Part shown: positions 23,864-30,403 of the stretch, in pieces
How the letters are laid out: every line of letters begins with the position of its first letter
How positions within the stretch are numbered: the first letter of the stretch is position 1
Origin: Intestinibacillus sp964580155
GTDB taxonomy: Bacteria > Bacillota > Clostridia > Oscillospirales > Butyricicoccaceae
DNA: 30,403 nucleotides
Reading direction: 5' to 3'
NCBI GenBank assembly: GCA_964580155.1
Contig: CAZOJP010000026.1
Location: 1 to 30,403 of the forward strand
Program-made: the position numbers and the translations under genes
Notes under the pieces: generated by a model
Databases searched by the model: none
What the model was told of the DNA's origin: nothing
What the model saw: the letters and a program-made list of their open reading frames with translations, nothing else

Positions 23864-25092
23864 ATGAAGAAGAAGATTGGAATGCTCCTGGCGCTGGCCA
23901 TGCTGTTTTCCCTGCTGACGGCGGCTCCGGCCGCGGCCGCCAGCCTGCCCATATCGGGCACGGTGCTCAACGGCCAGCTCAGCTTTCAGCTCGACGGAAA
24001 ACCGGTAGTTCCCGTGGGGGACGACGGCACCCCCGTGCTGCCGATTTCCTATAACGGCACAACCTATCTGCCCGTGCGTGCCGTCGGCTATCTGCTGGGG
24101 CTGGGCATTGATTGGGAGGGCGCCACCAACACGGTCTTGATTGCGCGCACGACGACAAAGGCCGCGCCCAAAGCTGTGACAACGGCAAAAAGCAACACGC
24201 TGATCCCGATTGCGGGGGCAAAGCTCAATGGCGATCTCAAGTTCAGGCTGGACGGAAAACCGGTAGTTCCCGTGGGGGACGACGGCACCCCCGTGCTGCC
24301 GATTTNNNNNNNNNNNNNNNNNNNNNNNNNNNNNNNNNNNNNNNNNNNNNNNNNNNNNNNNNNNNNNNNNNNNNNNNNNNNNNNNNNNNNNNNNNNNNNN
24401 NNNNNGACGGAAAACCGGTAGTTCCCGTGGGGGACGACGGCACCCCCGTGCTGCCGATTTCCTATAACGGCACAACCTATCTGCCCGTGCGCGCGATGGG
24501 CTATCTGCTGGGGCTGGGCATCGGCTGGGACCACGCCACCCAAACCGTGCTGATCACAAGATCCGCCGCGCCCGGCTGGTATCTCACCCGCTGGGAATAC
24601 GTCATCCTGTCCCAGGATTTTTCCCTTGTCGGTGCGCTCAAAGGCAGCGTGATAGGCAAGACAGGAAGCACCTGGGATACCCACAAGGGAACCGGAGAAA
24701 AGAACGATTTCACCTATGCGCACACGCGCACAGACGACAGCGGCGCGGTATTCAATGACGGAAAAACCGTCACCTTGGGCAAGGTCGTGACCAAATGGAC
24801 CGATCCGCCCGCATACTTCAGCGGAACCGACAGGCCCGTGATCACCATTGACCGCGTGGTGGAGGCGACCTGGGGCATCGGCACGATGAACATCCACTTC
24901 GACAACGACACGATCAATCCCGGCGGCGGTACCTCGTCCTACCTCTCGTTTGTGACACCGGAGGGGAAAAGCATTGTGCAGGCATATCAGGGCACCCTGC
25001 AAATGGAAAAGGCGCTCAAGGGCACAGCCGGCGCGAAAAAAGCCATCATTCTCTATCTGGACGGCTACGGCTTCAAATATTACTATGAATGA
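23864..25092 (+). CDS. Secreted protein with repeated stalk domains and unknown C-terminal domain (crosses assembly gap)
   Basis: A signal peptide (MKKKIGMLLALAMLFSLLTA, cut near AAAA) is followed by copies of the copper-amine-oxidase N-terminal-like 'stalk' domain. Each copy has LDGKPVVPVGDDGTPVLPI, NGTTYLPVRA and a final TVLI strand. One full copy precedes the 100-N gap, a second begins before it, and one full copy follows it. A unique C-terminal domain of about 170 residues comes last (GWYLTRWEYVILSQDF onward), which I do not recognise. The nominal 100-base gap puts the two parts out of frame, but the repeat alignment shows this is an artefact. The protein is probably 357 residues with two stalks, or 443 with three. 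It is cell-surface or secreted, of unknown role. A GAAAGGAAG Shine-Dalgarno lies upstream of the ATG. Confidence 0.75.
23993..24491 (+). repeat. Near-identical stalk-domain repeat units flanking the gap
   Basis: 86 bases at 23993-24078 are identical to 24406-24491. 55 bases at 24251-24305 are identical to the first 55 of each. The period between the first two copies is 258 nt (86 codons). The very high nucleotide identity implies recent duplication or gene conversion. Confidence 0.9.
24306..24405. other. Assembly gap (100 N) inside the stalk-domain gene
   Basis: The run is exactly 100 N, a nominal scaffold gap. The 55 bases before it are identical to the 55 bases after it, which suggests two contig ends sharing a k-mer overlap. 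The true gap length is unknown and could be negative. Confidence 0.97.
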
Positions 25093-25149
25093 AGGGAGTA
25101 GGCGGCGGAAGGCCGCTCCCGCGCGCAGGCTTTGAACGATTCAATGCGG

Positions 25150-25186
25150 CAGCCCCCTCAACCAAAGCGGTTGAGGGGGCTGTTTT
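25150..25186 (+). terminator. Intrinsic terminator after the stalk-domain gene
   Basis: A perfect 14-bp stem (25150-25163 with 25169-25182) with a 5-nt loop ends in TTTT. It lies between convergent genes. On the minus strand the stem is not followed by a T run, so it mainly serves the plus strand. Confidence 0.88.
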
Positions 25187-25198
25187 GCGGCGCCGGTC

Positions 25199-26107
25199 TC
25201 ACTGCCAGAAAAACAGCAGCGCAAGCGTGGCAATCAGGCTGATGGGGATGCAGATCGAATGAATCACACCCACGACCGAGGGATTGCAGCCGCATTTATC
25301 GCAATACGCGAGCGTAACCGAGGGAATCGGCGCGAGCAGGCTGAGCGTCACGACCTGCAGCGCGGACTCCGGCAGCGGCAGGAGGACGCAGCACAGCGCG
25401 GCGGCGGCAATGCCGAAGCCGTAGCGCAGGCCGACGATGCGCACGACGTCGTGCAGATCGCCGCGCTCGAGCTTGAGTTCAAACATCAGGCCGATCATGA
25501 GCATGGCAAGAAAGGCATTCGCCTGCCCGAACATCGCCGCGATGGTATAAACCGCGGGCGGAAAGTGCAGCCCGCCAAAGCCCATCACCATCAGGATAAG
25601 AAAGGTGACGAACGGCACGGAATGCAGCATTTTGCTTGCAATCGTTTTCGCGGACATGCGCTCTGCGCCGATCAGCGCGGAGGTGACCGCATAGGCCACG
25701 CCGCTGTTCATCGGGCTGTTGCCCGCATCGAACATGGACACCGCCAGCAGCCCCTCCGCGGGCAAAAAGCTCTGCACAAACGGCAAAACAAAGGTGCCGA
25801 TGTTATAGCTCGGCACATTGAGCATATAGAGCGCGCGCGTCGCCCCGTCCCGTCCGCGCGAGAGCAGCGCCGCAATCAGCAGCAGCGCGCAGTTGGCCGC
25901 CGCCGCCACCGCGACAAGCGACAGCATGCCCACGTTCACCGTAAAGGAAGCAAAGCTTGCGATGAGCGCGCCGGGCAGCGTCAGGTTGATGATGATTTTG
26001 GAAAGCAGGCGCGCATCCTCCGTGCGGAATACGCCGCGCCGCTTCAATAGATAGCCGAGCAGGAGAATCAGCAGCAATCCGCCTGTTTTGGTGATTAAAC
26101 CTTGCAT
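25199..26107 (-). CDS. AEC-family (auxin efflux carrier-like) transporter
   Basis: This 302-residue integral membrane protein has about ten hydrophobic helices in two five-helix halves. Helix 1 is GLLLILLLGYLLKRRG, with the typical following KIIINLTLPGALI. The conserved NVPSYNIGTFVLPF and NSPMNSG loops fit the AEC (Mem_trans) family. Bacterial members export or exchange small carboxylates such as malate, and the substrate here is unknown. An AAGGAGCGC Shine-Dalgarno precedes the ATG. It lies 83 nt downstream of yjfF on the same strand with a hairpin between them, so it may be read at a reduced level from the sugar ABC operon or independently. No strong promoter of its own is visible. Confidence 0.9.
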   Translation of the reverse strand: MQGLITKTGGLLLILLLGYLLKRRGVFRTEDARLLSKIIINLTLPGALIASFASFTVNVGMLSLVAVAAAANCALLLIAALLSRGRDGATRALYMLNVPSYNIGTFVLPFVQSFLPAEGLLAVSMFDAGNSPMNSGVAYAVTSALIGAERMSAKTIASKMLHSVPFVTFLILMVMGFGGLHFPPAVYTIAAMFGQANAFLAMLMIGLMFELKLERGDLHDVVRIVGLRYGFGIAAAALCCVLLPLPESALQVVTLSLLAPIPSVTLAYCDKCGCNPSVVGVIHSICIPISLIATLALLFFWQ

Positions 26108-26128
26108 AGATAGCGCTCCTTACAACGC

Positions 26129-26167
26129 GCGGAAGCCCAGACCGCACAAACGGCGCTGGGCTTCCGC
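26129..26167 (-). terminator. Hairpin between the sugar-ABC operon and the AEC gene
   Basis: A perfect 12-bp stem (26129-26140 with 26156-26167) has a 15-nt loop that holds a further 3-bp stem. No T run follows on the minus strand, so it may be a partial terminator or an mRNA-stabilising hairpin. Confidence 0.5.
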
Positions 26168-26190
26168 AAAAGAAGAGAGAAAAGAGGAGA

Positions 26191-27186
26191 TTACGTTTCC
26201 GAAGAGTTGATGCGGTGACGGATGCGGACAAGCACCGTCTGCATCACAATGAACGCGCACAGCAGCAGGGCGATGATGATGCGTGTCCACCATGCGGACA
26301 GCGTGCCCTGGAAGGTGATAAAGGTCTGGATGATGCCCTGAATCAGCACGCCGAACAGCGTGCCGGGCAGGAATGCCACACCGCCCGACATCAGCGTGCC
26401 GCCGATGACGGAGGAGGCGATCGCGTCCATTTCCATGCCCAGCGCATGCAGCGGATAGCCGGACAGCATAATCAGCGAATAGACGATGCCCGCCAGCGCG
26501 GAGCACAGGCCGGATACCATATAGGTCGCGATTTTCGTCTTTTTGGTGGGCAGACCCATGAGCTGCGCGGATTGTTCGCTGCCGCCGAGTGCATAGATGT
26601 TGCGGCCGAAGCGGGTGTACTTGAGCACCAGCGTGGCGATGATGAGCGCGGCGACCGCAATGACAACGCCGACCGAAATGAACGCCTTGGGCGCGAGGTA
26701 AATGCGCGCGGAGGCGATCGCGGTATAGGTCGAATTCGTAATATCGATTGTCTCGCGTGAGATAATCGCGGTCAGGCCCCGCGCGAGAAATTGCCCTGCT
26801 AAGGTGACGATAAACGGCTGCATATCGAACTCCGCGATGAGCCATCCCTGCACCAGGCCGAAGAGCAGCCCGATGGCGAGCACCAGAAGGGTGACCACGC
26901 CCGCGCTAAGCGAGGTGTTCGCGAGCAGCTGCGCGGTCGTCATGCAGGTCAGCGCAACAACCGAGCCGATTGAGATGTCGATTCCGCCGATCAGCAGCAC
27001 AAAGGTGATGCCGATGGTCGCAATGATGAGCGCCGCATTGTCAATAAACAGGTTGCAGAAAACCTGCGGCTTGAGAAAGCCCTTGTAATTCATCATGCCG
27101 ATGACATACAGCACGACAAACAGCAAAGCCGTAACGCCAAAGGAAAAATGCCGCGAGCCGATCATTCGGTTTTTCATATTTTTCAT
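26191..27186 (-). CDS. yjfF: Sugar ABC transporter permease, YjfF type
   Basis: This 331-residue permease of the ribose/galactofuranose class (BPD_transp_2) has about ten helices. It carries the conserved cytoplasmic loop GGIDISIGSVVAL and a coupling region KYTRFGRNIYALGGSEQSAQLMG. In E. coli YjfF pairs with YtfT as the heterodimeric membrane channel of the galactofuranose importer. The gene order here is the same as E. coli ytfQRT-yjfF. The start codon overlaps the upstream ytfT-like stop as ATGA. A second in-frame ATG nine bases later (27177) is possible. The substrate is inferred from orthology-like order and binding-protein similarity, so ribose or another pentose/hexose is not excluded. 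Confidence 0.9.
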   Translation of the reverse strand: MKNMKNRMIGSRHFSFGVTALLFVVLYVIGMMNYKGFLKPQVFCNLFIDNAALIIATIGITFVLLIGGIDISIGSVVALTCMTTAQLLANTSLSAGVVTLLVLAIGLLFGLVQGWLIAEFDMQPFIVTLAGQFLARGLTAIISRETIDITNSTYTAIASARIYLAPKAFISVGVVIAVAALIIATLVLKYTRFGRNIYALGGSEQSAQLMGLPTKKTKIATYMVSGLCSALAGIVYSLIMLSGYPLHALGMEMDAIASSVIGGTLMSGGVAFLPGTLFGVLIQGIIQTFITFQGTLSAWWTRIIIALLLCAFIVMQTVLVRIRHRINSSET

Positions 27187-28211
27187 GCCTGTTTCACCGC
27201 CTTTTTCGCCGCTCTGCTTGCAACCATCTTTTTAAAGCGCTCGGATTGCATCAAGCAGATCAAAATAACCACAAACGCCTTGCACACGGGCAGCTGCTCC
27301 GAGGAAATGCCGAGCGCATACAGCGTTGTCGTGAGCGTTTGGATGGTGATGGCGCCGATGACCGAGCCGCCGATATAGAACTTGCCGCCCGTCAGCATCG
27401 TGCCGCCCAGCGCGACCGCCAAAATCGCGTCCAGCTCCATATTCAGTCCGGCGTTGTTCGGGTCTGCCGCCGCAATCATCGAGGATTCCATCAGCCCTGC
27501 GATGCCCGCGCACATGCCCGAGAACACATAGACCATAAAGATAATGGCGGTGACCTTGAGTCCGGTGCGGTGGGAGGCCTCGGAATTGATGCCGACCGCC
27601 TGCACAAACATACCCACAGAGGTCTTTTTCTGAATCAGCACCACGAGCAGCACGGTGATGGCCGCGATGAAGATCGTCGTCGGCAGCGGGCTGCCGGGGA
27701 TGGTGTTGCCGATGTAGGTGAACGGCTTGTAATAGACCGTGATGTTCTGTCCCTTGGTAATCAGCATGGCGATGCCGCGTCCCGCGGTCATCAGAATCAA
27801 AGTGGCGACCATGGGCTGTATTTTCAGCTTGGACACGAGAAAACCGTTCCACACGCCGCATACGCCGCACACGGCAACCGCAATCACACAGGCAAGCAGC
27901 AGCGGCATGCGCGCTGTGCCGTCGCCCGCGCCGCCGATGAGCGAGCAGCAGACCGCGCCCGAAATCGCGATGACCGAGCCTTGCGAAATGTCAATGCCGC
28001 CCGTTGCAATCACGAAGGTCATGCCCATCGAGAGAATGACCAAAATGGAGGCACGGTTCAGAATATCGATGATACGGCCGAAGAGCTGCCCGTTTTGGAT
28101 CTGGATCGAAAAGAATCCGGGGGTGGCGAACGCGTTGAAAACCAGCAGCAGCATTAGTGCGAACATCGGCAGAAACAGATGGTGCGCGGTCAGCTTTTTA
28201 AAGTTACGCAT
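27183..28211 (-). CDS. ytfT: Sugar ABC transporter permease, YtfT type
   Basis: This 342-residue permease is homologous to the neighbouring one. It has about ten helices, the signature GMTFVIATGGIDISQGSVIAIS, and VGMFVQAVGINSEASHRTGLK as the coupling loop. A basic C-terminal tail (RFKKMVASRAAKKAVKQA) ends the protein. It should form the heterodimeric transmembrane unit with the YjfF-type protein and bind the ATPase encoded 2 nt upstream. AGGAGGTG precedes the ATG, inside the end of the ATPase gene. The stop overlaps the next start by four bases. Confidence 0.9.
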   Translation of the reverse strand: MRNFKKLTAHHLFLPMFALMLLLVFNAFATPGFFSIQIQNGQLFGRIIDILNRASILVILSMGMTFVIATGGIDISQGSVIAISGAVCCSLIGGAGDGTARMPLLLACVIAVAVCGVCGVWNGFLVSKLKIQPMVATLILMTAGRGIAMLITKGQNITVYYKPFTYIGNTIPGSPLPTTIFIAAITVLLVVLIQKKTSVGMFVQAVGINSEASHRTGLKVTAIIFMVYVFSGMCAGIAGLMESSMIAAADPNNAGLNMELDAILAVALGGTMLTGGKFYIGGSVIGAITIQTLTTTLYALGISSEQLPVCKAFVVILICLMQSERFKKMVASRAAKKAVKQA

Positions 28212-28213
28212 GG

Positions 28214-29716
28214 TTACACACCTCCTGCAATCGCCGCCATGACGCGGTCGGGGTGGATGTCGTCGCCGGAAAGCTCCGCGACCTTTACCCGGTCGCGCAG
28301 AACCGCCAGACGGGTACAGGTGCGCGTCATCTCGTCAATTTCGCTCGAAATGAAGACGATGGACATCTGATTTTCCCGCGCCAGCCGGATGATCATCTTT
28401 TGAATTTCCGTCTTGGTGCCGATGTCGATGCCGCGCGTCGGCTCGTCGAGGATGAGCAGGTCGGGTGCGGTCACAAGCCACCGGGCGATAATCGCCTTTT
28501 GCTGGTTGCCGCCGGACAGGTTCTTGATGAGCTGCTCGGGGGAGGATACCTTGATTTGCAGCAGCTTAATGTATTCGTCCGCAATGCGCTCCTGCTCCTT
28601 CATCGGGATGTGGTTCCACATGCCCTTTTTGGCTTGCAGGCCCATGATGATATTCTCCCGCACCGACAGGTCGCCGATGATGCCCTGCACCTTGCGATCC
28701 TCGGGGCAGAATGCGATTTTGTGATGCATGGCGTCAAGCGGGGAGGAAAGCGAGACCTCGCTTCCGCTCAGCTTGAGTGTGCCCTGCTCCGGCTTGGCAA
28801 TGCCGAACAGAAGCTCCGCGGTTTCCGTTCGGCCCGAGCCCAGCAGGCCCGCGAAGCCCACGACCTCGCCCCGGCGAATCGTCAAATCGAAATCCTTGAT
28901 GCGTCCGAACGCGGACAGCCCCGCCGCCTCAAGCAGCACCTCGCCGCCCTCGCCGGCATCGTTTTTGCCCATACTCTGGATGTCGCCCAGCTCCTTGCCG
29001 ATCATCTTGGAGATGAGCTCCAGACGGGGCAGCTTGTCAATGTCGTATGCGCCCACGAGCTCGCCGTTGCGCAGCACGGTCACGCGGTCGCACAGCTCGT
29101 AAATCTGGTCGAGAAAATGCGAGACAAAGACCACACCCAGCCCCTGCGCTTTCAGGCTGCGCACCACCTCGAACAGGCGGCTCGTCTCGTTTTCGTCCAG
29201 CGAGGAGGTCGGTTCGTCCAAAATCAGCACCTTTGCATCCACGTCAACCGCGCGCGCAATGGCGATCATCTGCTGCACCGCGACCGAGTAGCTGTCCAGC
29301 GTTTTGGTCACGTCGATGTTGAGATTGAGCCGGCGCAGCAGCTGCGCCGCCCGTTTATTGATTGTTTTCCAGTCGATACGGCCGGCCTTGAGCGGCTCCC
29401 GACCAACAAAGATATTTTCCGCCACGGTGAGATTCGGGCAGAGGTTGACCTCCTGATACACCGTGGAAATATTGCACTTTTGCGCCTCAAGCGGGCTGGA
29501 CGGGGAAATGGGTTTTCCCTCCATCATAATCTCGCCGCCATCCCGGGGATATACGCCGGTAAGCACCTTGATGAGCGTTGACTTCCCCGCGCCGTTTTCA
29601 CCCATCAGCGCGTGGATCTCGCCCGCGCGCAGTGTAAAATCAACGTTTTCTAATGCGCGCACGCCGGGAAAATACTTGGAGATTCCCCGCATCGTTACCA
29701 AATCATGTCCTGTCAT
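28214..29716 (-). CDS. ytfR: Sugar ABC transporter ATPase, YtfR type (two ABC domains)
   Basis: This 500-residue protein has two nucleotide-binding domains, as in all ribose/galactofuranose-class ATPases. Domain 1 has Walker A GENGAGKST at 39-47, a divergent signature YSVAVQQM at 143-150 and Walker B VLILDEP at 163-169. Domain 2 has the usual degenerate Walker A GLLGSGRTE, an intact LSGGNQQK signature and LLILDEPTRGID. It energises import by the two permeases encoded downstream. I chose the ATG at 29716 because family homology starts there and an AAAGGG lies upstream. A start at 29794 would add 26 residues encoded by the intergenic hairpin region. Confidence 0.93.
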   Translation of the reverse strand: MTGHDLVTMRGISKYFPGVRALENVDFTLRAGEIHALMGENGAGKSTLIKVLTGVYPRDGGEIMMEGKPISPSSPLEAQKCNISTVYQEVNLCPNLTVAENIFVGREPLKAGRIDWKTINKRAAQLLRRLNLNIDVTKTLDSYSVAVQQMIAIARAVDVDAKVLILDEPTSSLDENETSRLFEVVRSLKAQGLGVVFVSHFLDQIYELCDRVTVLRNGELVGAYDIDKLPRLELISKMIGKELGDIQSMGKNDAGEGGEVLLEAAGLSAFGRIKDFDLTIRRGEVVGFAGLLGSGRTETAELLFGIAKPEQGTLKLSGSEVSLSSPLDAMHHKIAFCPEDRKVQGIIGDLSVRENIIMGLQAKKGMWNHIPMKEQERIADEYIKLLQIKVSSPEQLIKNLSGGNQQKAIIARWLVTAPDLLILDEPTRGIDIGTKTEIQKMIIRLARENQMSIVFISSEIDEMTRTCTRLAVLRDRVKVAELSGDDIHPDRVMAAIAGGV

Positions 29717-29769
29717 CAAATTCACGCCCTTTTTTCTGTGATTTTGCCAAAAGAAAACCACGTCCGACA

Positions 29770-29800
29770 GCGGGAGGGACGGCACGCGTCCCATTCCCGC
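29770..29800 (-). terminator. Intergenic hairpin between binding-protein and ATPase genes
   Basis: A GC-rich stem of 6+6 bp (29770-29781 with 29787-29800, 2-nt bulge) lies between the binding-protein stop and the ATPase start. No T run follows. Such hairpins often stabilise or attenuate so that the binding protein is made in excess. Confidence 0.55.
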
Positions 29801-29827
29801 CGCGGGGTGGCAACAGTCGTTTGCAGA

Positions 29828-30403
29828 TTAATAGGTGCGGTTCGGCAGCTCCTGCGCCGCGATGTCCGCCGGGAAGATGCCCTCTTCCACCTCGATGGTC
29901 GCGGGGACGCTCTCACCGCTTGCAATCTGCATAGCGGTATCCATCAGCAGCTTGCCGTAGTTGGGCGTGTGCTCGACCGCGCAGTTCATCTTGCCCTCGA
30001 TCATCGCGTTGAACGCGCCCTTGGCGGCGTCGATGGACACAATGACGATGTCCTGACCCGGCTTCAGGCCGGCAGCCTCGATTGCCTGGATTGCGCCGAG
30101 CGCCATGTCATCGTTCGCGGCGAACAGGATGTCGATTTTGCCGCCGTCGGACTTGAGGAAGGATTCCATGACTTCCTTGCCCTTTGCGCGGGTATACTCG
30201 CCGGTCTGGGAGCAGAGTACGTTGTACTTGCTGCCGTCTTCCGCCGCGGCGATGGCATCGTGGAAGCCCTTGAGGCGGTCAGCCGCGACAGAGGAACCGA
30301 CCGTGCCCTCCAAAATGGCAATCTGGAACTGCTCCGTGCCGCCGCGCGGGGTCTTGCTCTGCGCCTTCATGTATTCGTCGATCCAGTTGAAGGCATTCGC
30401 GCC
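29828..30403 (-). CDS. ytfQ: Sugar ABC substrate-binding protein, YtfQ type (5' end outside window)
   Basis: The window holds the last 191 residues, and the N-terminus with its signal peptide lies beyond 30403. The visible part is the C-terminal half of a periplasmic-binding-protein type 1 fold. It shows GANAFNWIDEY, ILEGTVGSSVAADRLKGF, RAKGKEVMESFL and AANDDMALGAIQAIEAAGLKPGQD, then SIDAAKGAFNAM and VEHTPNYG. The pattern matches the galactofuranose-binding YtfQ closely, including the GTVGSSVA loop. As a Gram-positive-type protein it would be a lipoprotein, which cannot be checked here. It heads the operon with the ATPase and two permeases, and the promoter is outside the window. Galactofuranose specificity is likely but inferred. 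Confidence 0.88.
   Translation of the reverse strand, partial: GANAFNWIDEYMKAQSKTPRGGTEQFQIAILEGTVGSSVAADRLKGFHDAIAAAEDGSKYNVLCSQTGEYTRAKGKEVMESFLKSDGGKIDILFAANDDMALGAIQAIEAAGLKPGQDIVIVSIDAAKGAFNAMIEGKMNCAVEHTPNYGKLLMDTAMQIASGESVPATIEVEEGIFPADIAAQELPNRTY

Noticed and set aside
28253..29581. Long plus-strand open frame opposite the sugar ABC ATPase
   Set aside because: It is antisense to a gene with intact Walker and signature motifs, so it is a shadow frame.

Overview
The window looks like a GC-rich, strictly anaerobic, probably gut-associated Clostridia chromosome (Oscillospiraceae/Ruminococcaceae-like). Supporting signs are many [4Fe-4S] and rubredoxin proteins, a flavodiiron protein, rubrerythrin and an [FeFe]-hydrogenase-like protein, together with CarD, SLH-anchored and stalk-domain surface proteins, dense ATGA-overlapping operons and clear sigma-A promoters. 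The taxon is inferred from gene content only. It is a draft assembly: 24306-24405 is a run of 100 N. No tRNA, rRNA, CRISPR array or transposase was seen, and no stretch over 300 bases lacks a gene.

Layout. (1) 36-2422: a Gly/Ser-rich membrane protein and a PspA/IM30 protein, then a convergent CarD-type regulator sharing a bidirectional terminator. (2) 2622-6590: a complete oxidative pentose-phosphate operon (lactonase-type 6-phosphogluconolactonase, gnd, zwf) behind a consensus promoter with an overlapping dyad. (3) 6595-10155: a large secreted metallophosphoesterase with three C-terminal SLH domains. (4) 10449-14709, minus strand: bicupin, group-B-like [FeFe] hydrogenase, ferredoxin and flavodiiron-rubredoxin fusion in one tight operon, followed by a Crp/Fnr regulator. 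(5) 14838-16319: a divergent DUF1858-DUF438-hemerythrin-PAS protein. (6) 16443-20181: a DUF134 regulator, NifX-like protein, two ferredoxin-containing MinD ATPases and an MBL hydrolase, all joined by 4-nt overlaps, then a second NifX-like gene. The set resembles the Desulfovibrio orange-protein (ORP) locus. (7) 20325-22147: a rubredoxin-like protein and a ferredoxin-rubrerythrin fusion. (8) 22259-23701: a 12-TM LuxR-type regulator split by an in-frame TAG. (9) 23864-25092: a stalk-domain secreted protein crossing the assembly gap. (10) 25199-30403, minus strand: an AEC transporter and a YtfQRT-YjfF-type sugar ABC operon, with the binding protein cut by the window edge.

How it fits together. 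From about 10.4 to 22.1 kb almost every gene is an electron carrier, an Fe-S or metal-cofactor protein, an O2/NO/peroxide reductase or a redox-type regulator. The most economical reading is an oxidative/nitrosative defence and metal-cofactor island. In it a hydrogenase or ferredoxin could feed rubredoxin and the flavodiiron/rubrerythrin reductases, while the NADPH operon next door supplies reductant. Three fusion proteins here keep an internal Shine-Dalgarno and ATG exactly at the domain junction, which suggests that both fused and free second domains may be made.
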